From: Ascaris suum
Taxonomy: Eukaryota > Nematoda > Chromadorea > Rhabditida > Ascarididae
Length of the DNA stretch: 64,000 nt
Assembly: GCA_013433145.1 (NCBI GenBank)
Contig: CM024169.1
Coordinates: 11,540,817 to 11,604,816 of the forward strand
Reading direction: 5' to 3'
Made by a program: the position numbers and the translations under genes
Part shown: piece by piece, positions 42,667 through 56,399 of the stretch
Layout of the letters: each line of letters opens with the position of its first letter
Position numbering within the stretch: position 1 is the stretch's first letter
The notes under the pieces: model-generated
Told to the model about the DNA's origin: nothing
Databases searched by the model: none
What the model saw: only the letters and a program-made list of their open reading frames with translations

Positions 42667-45600
42667 TTTGGCAAAAGCACTTCGCAAAGCATCACAAATA
42701 ATTTCATTTTTCTTTGTTTCTTATGGTATTCTTGATAAATAGCAGGTTTATTGATGTGTTCATGCTTATTATTGACAAGTATTATCACGCTTTTTGTCGA
42801 ATCTCCTAATGAAAATCCATCTTCAAAGCATAACATATCAATCCACGTCTGATTTCCTTGGCAATAAACCTAAAGCGTATTATATATCTATGCCTTGCAG
42901 TATACTTTTCCATCATATACAACACTATGTCACGTTGAATTAAATAAATATAGTATAACAGTTGTTCATTAATGGAGCACTCGTAAGAATGCACGATAAT
43001 TCCGAATCTAAACGTCATCGGTTGTGCTTCATACATACTGCAAAAAAGAAAAGCCTGCCCACCCGACTAGAGATTTGACTAAAGCTGTAATCGGAGGTTA
43101 ACTGGAGACACAATGAGGCAAAATTTCGCGTTTGTCTTAGTCCCAATTGTTTGGATAATAGCTGATTCTATTTACTCATTTTTTTTGGGTCACGTTGAAC
43201 ATATCGCAGGGAGAGGGCTGGGTGATTAGAGAGACAAGGAAAAGGATCCTTTGTTTCCTGACGCTCCCAGATTTAGAAGGAGGAGTTCCGTCATTCCCGC
43301 TGCTTGCTTGCTAAACTCCGGCCAGAACAGTTATTTCGAGAGGCATTTCACGATGTTGGTCGCTTTGGCATAAGAAAGTTGCATAAGGCACGTATAATGT
43401 GGTCTAGCGTTCTACGAAAGATCTAGCATCGCTTTCCTTACGCCTCCGCATGTCTAACGTTAATTCGAAACGCATCGGTTCAAAAAATCGTCTTTTTTAC
43501 GCTTGCTTTATCGCTTTCATCCAGTCTGATCGATAACCTTTTAAGGACGAAACGTTTAAATACATTTCTGCGTATTTCCTTCCAAATGCACAATATGACC
43601 ACGCCTTTCTTTTGCGCATGTATAAAGCGTTCGTGAGTTTATGCAAATCTTTCAAGTCAGTTTCAATTTAGCTACACTTATGAAATTCAATGCATAGAAT
43701 TCGTATTATAGGTAATGCAATTTACTAAATTCCTCAATCGTTAATTTTGCAGAATGTTATCGATATTTAAAACTTCAATAAAATTTGCATATACTTTGCA
43801 CCATTTGAGTCATGAGTGAATGAAACTTTAGTGAAACATTTGCATAAACACTTCCATAACTTAAAATATGGAGATATCATTTTGCACATTTTATCATGTT
43901 TTGTTAACTTATACGAGTAGTCAGTTGATGAATCGAATATTATGCAAATGTTGTATCAAGACAACTATTATGATAAATTTCTGTACTTGATTGGAAAGTA
44001 TGAGGTACTGTTAATGATGAAATCAGGCAGGAAAAAAGTTTCTTGATTCAACTTGGTTAGAAACTTTCTGGAAGGTCTATCTGGAATTTGCGTCAAATCA
44101 CTGCCAGAAGATGTTCAAATAGTTGGTCTTACAGTTGAAATCATTTCGATTCTTGGATGGCAATTTTGATGCTTCTACCTTTATGCTCTATTTTGAAAAG
44201 CTTTACAAGCAGTACATTCTTTTAAGGTCACATTTATATGCGTAAATTTATGCATTTGCATATGTGTTCATAATTTCAATTCATTTAGCAATAAGTGCTA
44301 AAATAATGAAATTTTGTTGACATGATATAACCGAATTACGTTCGCATTTGGTCACATATAAAGTGATTCTTGAAATCTGAACGATATAATTTTTATACGC
44401 TAATTCTGTCATATAATCGGTCAAACTAAACTAAAACACAAAACAAAAGATTTTTTTGTTTCAAAACATATCGGTTTCATTGGAAAAAATATTATCGAAC
44501 ATTTTGACGCCACTTTGGAATGCCTCGACGATAGAAGGCCGAACTGAAAAAATACTCGTCGCCGATATTTCATGATATGTTTTGTTGTTTTTTCTTCTTT
44601 ATTTGTCGCGTTGCGTTTTTCAATGCTAAATGGAGTTGTTCACTCAATATTAAATTTTACTTGTATTGGTTCAATCGTTACAATCACGGGTTTCGTGTTT
44701 GCTCTTTGAGATTTCATTTGTGGCCTCATAGCAATAAGAGTGGAGTGGATATTCCACATACAAGTAACCTGTTATTATAGTTCACTACAACTTACAGAAT
44801 ATTTAAGTTTTTTTTGTTGTTGTTATTGCAGAATTTTCCATTAACGTTGATTAAAGTGCATTATAAATGTGCCGGTTTCAAGTGAAAAATGATTGCATGG
44901 TGATGAGCTATAATGAACTTTTGAAGTTATGCCATAAAATTATAATATATTTCACGTTCTTACTGTGCATATTTCCTGATGTTACATATTTCCTGTGCAT
45001 AAGATTTGCAGATTTCCTTTAACTGATGTTACAATCGGCATATTTGATATGCCGAATGAATATGGCCCTCAAAATGTTGTTGATTCCGTTCAGAAATTTT
45101 TGAATTATTTAAAATTTTCACTCATTTAAAATTGAATTTATTTTCACTGTTTTCTACTTTCTAAATCATGAGTCGACTCATGAACATTTATTTATCTTTA
45201 GCGACGTTGCATATAAAGTTTAAATACGAAACATCTTATTAATGCCATCTTCACATATTGGATTATTGCAACAGTTGATAAATCACTAATTTAATTCTCT
45301 ATAACCTCATTTATGATCATGTAGTACTAGTTCAGTTCTATCAGCGTATTAATTCATTGTAGGTATCGAAATTATTAGTGCCACTCATTTCTTATGAAGT
45401 ACACAAATGGCTTATTCTGATGAAGTATTTTCTATGAAGCATTCTGAAGACGCAAATACTTGCTAAATAATTAAAAAGTTAAGGCATTTTTTGAAACATC
45501 CTATCTTGTTGAATGTTCATGCGTTCATTGATGTTCAACAAATTTTCAAATTGCATTTTTTTTGCACTTTTCGAAATAAATTAAAAATCGACGCGAGCAA

Positions 45601-48600
45601 ATGAGCATTGAGAATATGAAATTCTCTTAAATGAACTTCACTACATTCTTCGACGACATTTTCTACGATCGATCGACTTCTGATGCATTAAATTCGTCGG
45701 ATATTTTTTGGATTATTGTTTCAATAATTCATTGTGGGGTCGATTCATTTAACATTTTTCATCCGATCAGCCGAGAGTTGAGCAAGTCAATATGTCCACT
45801 ATTAGCCGATCACTTGACATATGACTTCTCGTATTAGATCCGTAGTGATCAGTGAAGCACTTTCGTGTGTAAGGACCCACACGCCATCGTTTTCTTCAGT
45901 TTTGGAAAAACGAATAGTGGAGTTTTTCTTTTTTTCAAAATTGTTGAACGTTTCAAAATTTTTACTAACATCGTATTTTAAAGCAAATTTTCATCTGCAC
46001 TAGAGTTCACATGATAATCATTTCTTGGTGACGAGATAAGTGACTGTTCAAACTATAGCCATCACCTGCTGGCAGCATTAGAAATGGCAACCTCGGCGCA
46101 AACAGGATCATTCATCGTACAGTCGTTGCTGCATCAAGTATTGCTTAGATACTATATATGAGAGGAACTATGTATTTTCTTAAGTCTGATCTTCAACGAT
46201 AACCCAAGCGATATTATGCGCTTAACAAACAAAAACATTTGATGAGATTATACGATAAATATTTGTTAATTTAGGCACATTTGGCATATCAAAAAATGTT
46301 CATAATCATGGGCTATAAGTCATAAATATTGAATGCTCGTAAATGACCGTCACATGTTTTCTTATTACTTACCTCAACAATCAATCACCTTCCGTACTGG
46401 AAGGATGCATCCGATAGGAAATAAAAAGCATCTTTGAATCCTTCAGCAGTTCCAATGAAATCATGCAAAATTGTCCGATCGAAGTTTGCACTTTTATGAC
46501 ACAATGGATGGAGAATACTCCGATGATCATCTTTCCGTCTATGTTACGACAAGTTGCTATGTGCCATAAAGGTTTCGACTACCCAAGCGACGAAATAACA
46601 ACGACAACGCGCATTAGACAACAAGGAAACACGTTACTGAGGGAAATTAATCATTATTATTTTACAAAGGGTACTTTTTAGTACTTGAAGCTGCCTGTTT
46701 GATTTTCGGAGTCAAATCGCCGATCTAAACTCCATAACATCCTAAATGGTATATAAGAAGCTTCATTTGCCAGTAGAAAAATATGCGCCAAAATTGCTAA
46801 TCACAATTTGGCAAAATGAAAGCTCTATATAGTCCTGGTAAATGTGGATTTACATATTTATGCATTAACTCCTTTTTTTTTCGCCATTTGCATATGACTG
46901 CTTTTGAGCTTATGCATCCATCTGTTGCCTTATGGAAGGATTCAAACGAGATATTAGAGATACTCCGGTATGTCTCCTGCAAAATTGCAAAAGAACTGAT
47001 TTCCGGTGTCAAATAATTATAACTAAGCCAATTTTCGACTCTCGTAAAAAATAGTAAATTTCCCATAACGAATTTTATGGAAAGCTAAGAAATGTTTTCT
47101 TCGAGCTATTTTTACATATCGTAAATCACATGCATTCACCACAAGTGAAGTTTTTCCTCTTCTCATTATATCCTTTTCTAAATCCACTAAAGAGCTATTC
47201 CGCCAATTAGGCTTATCGATAATTTCGCGACACAACTAGTAACTAATTATTCATATCGTTGGTGACTTCATTAGCTCCATATGGCAATTATTTAGTTGAG
47301 ACGATATATATCATGAATGGTCGAACGTTTGTGCTGTCTCTGAATTGTGCTCTTTAAAAAAATTGTGTTTCGAATGCTAGTTGGGACTGGTCGCTGAAAA
47401 AATGGTGAAAATCTCTTAATTCATGATTGTCTTGCCGACCTAGGAGAATGCATTTTTGGAATAAAGCAGTAAAGAAAAAGAAAATTAGCTTTAGTTGGGC
47501 ATATGGCCACTCGTCATTTTTACTCGTAATAATTATATGGATGTAAAGATGAATTTGAGAAGCGTATCCTGAGCCGAAATCATTGAATAGATTATCGCTG
47601 AATATCTATACACGTTGAAATTTGTGTTGGTGTTATCTGAGGATTGGAGCAACCTAAGCAAATTGAGCAGTAAATAAAGTTCGTTGTAAACCCAAACGTT
47701 TCGATTTGAATTCAACAGTGTTTGCGACAGTGATACTCAGCAAAAAGCTTGGCCAGTGCCCTTAAAAAATCTACTCTTCGTTAGGGCTTAGACGATGAGT
47801 TCTGCTCGCAGTTTAACAAGCGTACTTCAAAAGTTGTGTATGACATAGCAGTGCGCTTCGACGCCTCTTGATGAGTTGTTCATAGCTGATTGCGTTTTCA
47901 CTCACAGCGAACATTATTTCTATTTGTTACATTTATGATATTGTGGAGCATTGAATTTAAAAAAAAAATCGACGAGTCTAAGTGTTTTTGTAATGCGATT
48001 TTTTTGCGTTCGCAAATATGGAGACGTTTTGCACAAGCACATAAATAGGCAAGTTGTTTGCATGAAAATCATCTTCGTATGACCGCATGTAAACAGCCAT
48101 CGGGCAAAACATGTTGTTCGCTTATACGCCCACACATCACAATTTGCCTCATAGATGTAGATGCATGAAGGGTTCATTAAAAAAATATACAAGAGGCATC
48201 GTTAAGGGCAAGAATTGTTGCACTCTGTTGAGCTGTTTGCAATAGTTTTCGTGAATTTTTGCATTGCAAAAGTGCAATATCACATGTCTTCTCGATGAGC
48301 GTACATGTTTATGCAACATGTATGTCTGTCTGATAACTTCAGCTGGGGAATCAATGAGAGCAGTGAGCGGATTTAGTGAGGCATGATATAGGACAAACTT
48401 AATCTATGTCATCCTATACCATCGATTTGCTTGATCTATTAATTACGAAATCAGCGTTCGATTTTTAAAACGTTGAAAAATTTGCATAAATTTGTTGTCT
48501 ACCATAAGACACATCGGAAAAGACATATCTCTCGCGGAAAATTGCTATAAACGCTTCGTTCATTTGAAATATGAAGCCCATTATTCGAGAGAATTTTTTG

Positions 48601-49026
48601 TTGACGTATGAATATATTACAACAATTCTCGGTCGGGCAAGCACAATATGAAGGCGCCTGTTTCAGTTCGTTTGACTTCCATGTTTTTTCACCAATTTTT
48701 CGTTTGGTGGTACTATTTTTCATTATGATCTCTTTGTTAATGAGTTCGGTTATGATTACCTATGCGTCGCTTCATTCGATTTTTTTGTTTCCATTATTCG
48801 CGAATCGTTTTAATCTCCTCTTGACTTGGTGCATTGTTCTCTTAGCTCATTATTGTGTTTCGATTTGTTATGCGGCTGATGATGACTTCTGAATAATTTT
48901 CAACGCATCAATGACATTATTATCGTAGGCTGATTTCCCTATTGTCGCCGCTTCATTCGTCATACCTCTAGGGCTCTTACTGAGCAACTTGCCTAATGTC
49001 TACGCGTTTCTCAAAACCCGTCCCGC

Positions 49027-49063
49027 CGCTAACCACATTTTCCTCCCGCGGTTGTGGTTAGCG
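49027..49063. other. inverted repeat with 10-base perfect arms
   Basis: CGCTAACCAC and GTGGTTAGCG face each other across a 17-base loop. A third related motif, GTGGCTAACCGCG, follows at about 49075. The local sequence is unusually GC-rich for this window, which suggests an inserted element or a structured RNA. Confidence 0.6.
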
Positions 49064-49851
49064 TCATTCGGGGAGTGGCTAACCGCGAGAGGACAAGAAT
49101 TAAACACTATAACTGCAAAAAGATGGAATTGTGTGGATTGAAAGATCGACGATTAGAAAACCCTCAGGTTTTTTGAATTTTTGAAATACGGTTCTCCTTA
49201 GTGCAATTTATTAAATTGTGCACTCTCATTTATCGCTGTATACGACCGGTCGCATCATCATGAGAAGTGTTACTTATCTTGCTTTTCACAGTTAATTGTA
49301 TTGAACATTTTCTTAGCTTCTTTCCTCATTGAATGTTCTTGAATTGTTGTAAAGACGTGAATTTATGGATCTGAAACAGTTTACTTGAGAGTGACGGTGG
49401 ATGACTTGAGAAAAGATCGCAAAATTTTATAGGTCGGTTTTAGCTTCGTTCATATGCCACTTGTCCAGTTGAAAAGAAAATGATCCCAGCGCAATAACTC
49501 AAATTTATCGCTTTGCTATTGGTGGCCAAAAAGTGATGACAGGTGAAGCGACAATATTGGCAGAACAGAGCGCGATTAGTCGAAGATGTAGAAGAGGGAC
49601 GGAAAGCAAATTAGGATAGCCACGTATATTTGGCTTATGCTTTGGTCGAAAAAATTTCCTTATCGTGAAACAGTATAAAGATACCTCAGCGAGTCAGCTT
49701 CTTCTACTCCATTCATGTTGAATATCTTAGAAAAATTAACATATGACGGTTTTTCTTGAAAGAAATATGTTCTTAAGTGAAAGTAGTACACCTTTTCGAC
49801 AATCAACTAATATGAACCCTCTGCTGAAGTGCTAGCAGTTTAATGCCGATG

Positions 49852-50019
<168 letters not shown>

Positions 50020-51489
50020 TTTTAATGCGCATACAACTATACTCTTTTTTTGTCATATTCATATTCAAAAACTATTTCGCGATGGCAAATTATTACATAT
50101 ACTAACTATATTTACGATAGGCAAATATTATGATGCGCTTAAGCACGCTGTATATGATGGAAGTTGTCTCGTTGATTGTGCTCGATGAGATGATCAACTA
50201 AACGAAACATCTCGTTAAAATGCATTTAGCAAAAACATTTGCAATAAATGTCCCAAAGCGCTACTGTGGCAGCATTAATTGTTTGTAGTGGTTAGGCATC
50301 CCTTTACTAGAGTCTTATTGGCTTATTTATGCGACTGTTCGACTCGTTTATCCAAATGCTTCGTGTAAATGCATACCAGCTTCATTAGAGCAAATCGCCC
50401 ATCCCCTCTCAGTTCCTATCCAAATTGGTAGATTAGGTTGATTTTGTTTGCAATATTGTTGTATAGTATTAGGTCTTCAGTTTTGTCCATTTTCTTTAGC
50501 ATTGTATTCTTTCAGTCGCTAATCGACCAATGCTGTTGGATTTGTATAGAAATTCGTTTATCGAATATAGTTTTCTCTCTAATGGAAAAAAAGCCGGAAG
50601 TCATCAAAACCGAATTTTGATTGCTCAATTTTCATAGCTAGCACACTCTGAGACATGGTTAATATGCCTTTATCAATAAAAAAAAATCGATTAATCAGAA
50701 ATTTTAATGACAACTTTGGCGCTCTTTAAAAGTAAAAATGGAGGAATTTTTACTCAAAATAAACGTCTCAAAATGCATTCTAGATGTGTAATCTTTTAAT
50801 GCTCTCTTGAACGGAATCTTTAATTCAATATATTTATGCCACGTGCAAAGTTGATAATCGTGTGCATTTTAAAAAACAAACAAACAATAAAACAAGCAAT
50901 TTTGCTATAACGAGCGCTAATTTAAGTTGGTAATTTTTGCTTCTTTTTTCTCTCCCTTCTTCCACTTTCTTTCTTTCGTATCCCATCGGTATCAGTAACT
51001 GTGCTATTAGTATAGGTTGTTTATTGATGCTTTATTCTTTTGTCTGTTATGATGCGGAATATGCTTCAATATGGATTATAGAAGCATACTAACTTTACTG
51101 AGCGCATACTACTACTAACTTTTTTGTTATGCAGACTGAAATCGAATCATATTATGGGAATAATGCATACGGGGAAAAGCATGGCTCAAGTGTTCATTAA
51201 CGTTGAGGATTTAAGGGAGTTTTGCATAAACTGTTTCGAAGGTTTGCTGTTTTCTTTTACCTGACACATCATGACTTCTTCATGGATTACTATATACCTA
51301 TTAAAAATAGAGCATATTGTAGGATGAAAATGATCTTCTCAAAATAACCCCACTTATTTTCTCTCTTGCAAAAAATGACGCGATGAAAGTGATCTTCACA
51401 TCCATAGTGATGATGATTCCTCCTTATTCGTTATCATCCTTAGCGATGATTCCTTATCGTATGGGCGCTCACCTACAAAACATTCGCTG

Positions 51490-51600
51490 TGGCTGCCGTA
51501 ATGATAGTTGGAGAGTCATAACAAACACACTTAAGCGTGCTGTCCTTCAGTACTTCCCAGCTAAAGGCTTCCAAATCCAACCTACTGTCCAAAACTGTTT
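51490..51600 (-). CDS. cadherin-repeat-like exon (candidate)
   Basis: The minus strand reads LDSRLDLEAFSWEVLKDSTL followed by KCVCYDSPTIITAATAN. This has the order of the second half of an extracellular cadherin domain: L-D-x-E, an alternating hydrophobic strand, a D-S-P turn, then T-A-x-A-N-V. An acceptor-like AG precedes LDS and a GT follows ATAN; another donor-like GTGAGC lies just past an in-frame TAG. The plus strand is also open here (51383-51670) but reads less like a known fold. The match is by pattern only. Confidence 0.3.
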
Positions 51601-52372
51601 TCTCACCGTATCGGAGGAGATGATTGTTGAGTTACGGCTATTCTTTTCAACTCAGCTATTTCATCTCTAACTCCACATGCATTATTCACCGCAGAAGTGT
51701 TCATTCACGGTTTTCTCCTCTCGCAGATGATATAAACTCGTTGTTCGTTTAAAAAAAGTTTTCAGGATTTCTTAAGTATAACATAGCTATATAGCAATAC
51801 TAGTGTACAATTTGGTGATTTTCCGCTCCATACTGATCACTGCTTAAATGAATTAGTTTTTATGTATAGTATTGGGTCTTATTCATATGAATGCTGTGCT
51901 ATAAATTTTGTTCTCATAATTTGTGATAGTTACTTATTGATTATGTAGGCTTCTCATCACACCATTTTACTACATCGATATTGTACACGTAGAGTGATAT
52001 GTTGTACCGTATAATGGCATCTTATCGTATATAAAATAGTTGTACGAAATTATTTCGTTGAGGATGATAGCGTATTTTTCGTAGAATGACAGTGTAATTA
52101 TGTGGAAAATAAATAAGGCATTTCTGCTGATGAATGAAGAAATGATTTTTTATGTTCGAAGGGAAAATTTTCGAATGGAGAAAAAAAATTTCCCTCTATA
52201 TCGGTTATCAATTCTCTTAGATCCGATGTGGATATGTTTCTTATCAAAATGCACGATTTTCATGAAAAAGCCTCCACCTTTTTCATGAGTATGGAATAGA
52301 GGAAACTTCTTTTTTTTTTTAAATTTTGGCAAAATAGAAGAGAGTGAAACCAGACTTCCTCAGGCATTTTCA

Positions 52373-52505
52373 ATGCGATCTTCGCACTCACCAATGCAAA
52401 AGTTGCGATTGACTGGTTTCATTGTAGTTACATTTTTCGTTTTGATCATTCCTTGTTGCGGAGAGATTTTCCACTCGGCGAAATCGATCCTTCCGATAGA
52501 AGGCA
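52373..52505 (+). CDS. candidate first exon with a signal peptide (secreted or membrane protein)
   Basis: The ATG is nine bases after a clear acceptor (acttcctcag). The exon encodes a textbook secretion signal: a basic start, then LTGFIVVTFFVLIIPCCG, then EIFHSAKSILPIEG. It can end at GGCA|GTAATC in phase 1. The 53868 exon enters in phase 1, so the two could join into a short secreted protein of about 94 residues. The spacing and the donor are not certain. Confidence 0.4.
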
Positions 52506-52949
52506 GTAATCGAGCAAAATTAAATTTTTTTTTTCAGTGCACTTTCTACTTGAGCATTTATATGCGAGTGCGATGTATAATGCTATATGATGGAAGAGAT
52601 TTTCTCTCGAACACCACCTCCCTTTCGTTCCTCCTCACCTCCTGAAATGGTCAGAATCCAGAGCATCTGCTATCTTGCAATAAGCCTAAAGCTCATGCAA
52701 ATTTTCCATCCAACCCGAAATTCGGAGAGATTTAAGTCATGGACACTTATAAATTTGAGACACCGAATTCTCTAACGCCTCTAAGTCTCTAATAGCATGA
52801 TGTGATAATGGCTTGGTTTATTTCACTTTGCTTCAATGTCCGCAGTAGAAAAACGCATAAAATTATGTGAATAAGAACAAAAAAGAAAGAGCAAAACTTC
52901 CGCAAATCAACAATCCAAGCAATAGGCATTCACTGTCTAAGAGCAGCAG

Positions 52950-53810
52950 TAGTGCGATCATTGAAACGACTCAGCCACAGTGTGAGAGGTGGATTGAGTC
53001 ATGAACGACATCGGCAGGAAGCACATTCGAGATCCTTACGCATTTAAAGCAGAAACTGCGCAGAGCATTGTTTGTGCTGCAAAATTTTATGGCCAGTTGA
53101 AATATACCTATTTTGACTACTCGAATGGTGCGCTGAAATGTTTCTGGAAGCGGAATGCTGGAGAGCCACATACAACTTTGAAGAGCCAAACCAAACTTGA
53201 GCGTGCAATATTTCACTGACTTCAGGTTGAAGATTTTTCATCTAGTAAGCTAATTTGGCAAGCACAGGCCAAAATAAATTCCTGGAATGCAACACAGGTA
53301 ACAGGACAATATAACAGTACAGTATTTCTAATCGCCCACAGAGCGCTATGAACAGCTTTCGACGATGCGGTGTTGCGAGGCGCCGAGAATACAGTTTGCA
53401 ATTTTTCATCACTCCTATACAACAGTAAAACACTGCAGCATCCTTCCAAATTTAGAATTGATGATAACGCAATCACCATGAACAATACAACCTCATCTCG
53501 TAGCTTTAGACAATATTCTTGCCGAAATTGATATGAACCACCAACATTTTCCATGGAAAACATTTAATTTTCATAATTTTGGCCTATTGGTCTACTCATC
53601 AAGGATCATACGGAAGGCAAAATGTGGAAGTCGTAGGCGGCAAGACTGTGCAATGAACATAACTTTTGTGGGCATAATGAACAAAACATAAGTTAAAGAG
53701 CTTAGTTCTATCCTGAGTGTTCTCAGAAACACTGCGGGATGCCATTAGGGATTGGCTATGGAATATAATAGCTATCTCCAATTTTTGCATGGAGACTTCA
53801 TCCACATAAG
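52950..53810. other. higher-GC segment open on both strands, unassigned
   Basis: Three minus-strand frames and one plus-strand frame are open for 60-113 codons here. The longest is minus, 53222-53563. No splice chain, repeat termini or recognisable motif decides between them. It could be part of the minus-strand cadherin-like gene, a decayed mobile element, or chance in less AT-rich DNA. Confidence 0.25.
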
Positions 53811-53867
53811 AACACTCGATCTACTTCAGTAAGGGATCGATGGCAGCATATTTTTTTAAAATTTCAG

Positions 53868-54019
53868 TGGCAACTTTTCATAAAAGACCACATCAAAGTC
53901 CTCAGCAGATCACTGTGCACAATTTCGGTCTGAATTCTCAGATTCAACAAAGCACCCAATTAATTAAACAAGAAACAAGTTGGGATATTGTGGATCGATC
54001 CCAATCAAGGCTGAACTGA
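53868..54019 (+). CDS. candidate Gln-rich exon, possibly terminal
   Basis: It follows a strong acceptor (tttaaaatttcag). The phase-1 frame reads HKRPHQSPQQITVHNFGL, NSQIQQSTQLIKQ and ETSWDIVDRSQSRLN, then TGA. The composition is unlike the AT-driven noise around it. It may end the protein begun at 52373, or splice on from an internal donor such as GATATT|GTGGAT. The family is unknown. Confidence 0.4.
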
Positions 54020-54989
54020 GCAGGATTTATAAGATTGTACTAGCACGTCTCTGACGAAAGTCTCGAAAATCTTATAAACGAGAAGGCTTAAACTAATCGA
54101 GCGATAGTTTAAAAAAAATTTTTTTTCTGCATTTTTTTCACTGCGGGGTTTTTTTCAACATCGAACGTGAGATGAATGCGCACTTCTAAGAAGACGGGAT
54201 ATATAAAAAATATAAAGAAGGTAAAAAAATTTATTCTAAGCCGTAACGAGATTTTTTTTTCAGTATGCGCTTTGAAAAGAGTGAAAGATGCCATCTAGCG
54301 TAAGCTAAATTTCGTTACTTAATTTTTGAATACCATTGAAAAGTAAGTCAGCATAACATCAGCAAAACACAAATTCTTGAAGCAACAGACAAGAAAGTTT
54401 GCCGTTGCATTCCCATAAAAGAATTTCGAAAACGAAGAGATCATTGCCGTCATTTTTTCAGAAAGCATGTAGCACAGTGCGTCTTCAGCTTGCTGTTGAC
54501 ATATTTCCAAACGGAAGTTCATTTAATCACTCACCACTAAACAGTACCAATAGTCATGACAATGAGGTGCACTGTGCCGCATACCAATACTAGTCAATCT
54601 TCTTTATGCAGCCGACTAAAGAAAAGGACCTTTAAAAAAAGTAAACACAATGAAATTTCTAACAAATTTTACTGTTTTAACTATCTTGATGTCTTATTGA
54701 TAATGAAGGTCCTTATGCCAGCGAATAGATTCATTCGCAGCGCTTCATTCGATTATATCTGAGAATTCTATAGCAATAGATGAACATAAGACTGTAATGA
54801 TTAAATAAACTGCGTTACAATGGTTGCAGCGGGTAACACAGACATAGAACCAGAAGAGTCGTGAAAATTGAAAACGGTGGAATTTCCTCTCAGGTGCTAA
54901 TTTAATAATATGAAAGGGGGATAAATTTTTATACCTACTCAGAAATCATTAACACATGCTACATGCCTTGATAGTTTTTATCTCATACG

Positions 54990-55423
54990 GTGTTGTATTT
55001 TAGTCATATGGTATCAATTTCCAACATCTCTAAATACAAGTCATGCGAAATGCGCTTACTGCTTCTTTTCCCAAACCGCCGATTGCCTTTGGATCAAGTC
55101 ACATTGTCATTGCAAGCATTGCGTCCGCTTTCGCGTTTTTATCAAACTGTTTCGACATTCTTCATGTTTCTTCCTTACAATGATCCTCTCCTTCTCTTCC
55201 TTAACTTCTTCGAAAAGCCGGCCTTATCATCAATACATAAATGGGCACGAAAACGACTTCCCGATTTTCTCACTTCTGCAACGTTTTTGAACATTCTACC
55301 CGCGAATTTTTCCCCTCACATCCCTACCATCTCGACGAAAATGATTGCTCAAACAACACGACAGTTCTGTACTGTGAAAGTCCTTCTAGGACGACTTGGT
55401 TTTTATCGTTTGTGATGAATTAA
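54990..55423 (+). other. plus-strand island open in three frames
   Basis: One frame runs 141 codons (54990-55415). A second ends in DENDCSNNTTVLYCESPSRT, and a third carries a Cys/His cluster (CAYC, then CHCKHC). The minus strand is closed. A coding exon is plausible but the frame cannot be chosen. Confidence 0.25.
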
Positions 55424-56094
55424 GCATCACATTCAACTACTGAATTGGTTTCACATTGTAAGTTGATCCACTTTGTAGAGCAGTTTAAAATAAGCGCATT
55501 TGAATTCCATAGTTCTTAAACCTTCACTAATATTTTTGTTATATTTTTGGAGAGTCACGATAGATGTTTATTAGAGACTTCACTTCATTTTCAACGCCGC
55601 AGCTTAAATGATATCAACGGAGTATTTGAAGTCGAGATCCTCACCTCAACCATCCATCACTAAAAGCGATGACGTTTTTCAGTGCGATTTGATCACGCTC
55701 TAATCAATAACTTTTCGATAAGTGCCATTCATAAGCAGTAATGTTGATAGATAATTTCACAAAATTTGTATTTTTTTGCTTAGATCTTTTTCTCGAACTC
55801 GGCAATCAAATTTTTTTAAAAGAACATTCAATTCTATTTGTAATTTATTTTACTGATTTTAGGCGGATGTTGATATATGAACGTGATGCATTAGGAAACG
55901 CGATCGGATAGGACAGTGTTGCTTCCATTGGAACGAGTTTCGCTTGAAATTGAGCAACAATTATTTTATTGCATACAAACGAAAGGATTTTTGTAAATCA
56001 GGAAAAATGATATATTTCATTGAGAATATTTGCTTCTCAAAGTTGACTCTCATGGTAGTATTGGAGATGTGCCGATCGGCTGACTAATTTTCAC

Positions 56095-56315
56095 CTCGCT
56101 ATCAAAGGCGGATTTGTACGCATGTATCTGAATCAAATAGTAAGACTCAATATCTTTATAAGCTATGTCGGATGAAATTCTTTTGGTGGTCATTATAACA
56201 CCGATAACGCCATCCAGGTGATTCTGAGCGCTGGAACTATGGCGCATTGCTCTGTTAGAGAGGGAATGAGTTGGTTCAAGGGCAATAAATTTATCGCGCA
56301 TTTTTATTTTCATCT
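56095..56315 (-). CDS. cadherin-repeat-like exon
   Basis: Acceptor gcacttttccag, donor GAG|GTGAAA; entry phase 1, exit phase 0, 73 codons. The translation contains DGVIGVIMTTKRISSDIAYK followed by DIESYYLIQIHAYKSAFD. This fits the cadherin pattern of G-V-I-x-T-T-K-x-I, D-x-E-S-Y-x-L-x-I-x-A. The frame can also run on to a stop at 56050. It lies on the same strand as the 51.5 kb candidate, about 4.5 kb upstream of it in transcript sense. Pattern recognition only; the calcium-binding DxND and DxD motifs are not in this exon. Confidence 0.45.
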
Positions 56316-56399
56316 CTGGAAAAGTGCATGCGCTGAAATGTAGTCAAGAGTGTCGATTTGCTGAGAGTGTCGAACAGGTGTCATATTTTCATTACTGGC

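Noticed and set aside
52950..54100. A transposon carcass
   Set aside because: The higher GC and multi-frame openness prompted the idea, but I saw no terminal repeats, transposase or reverse transcriptase motif, or target duplication.
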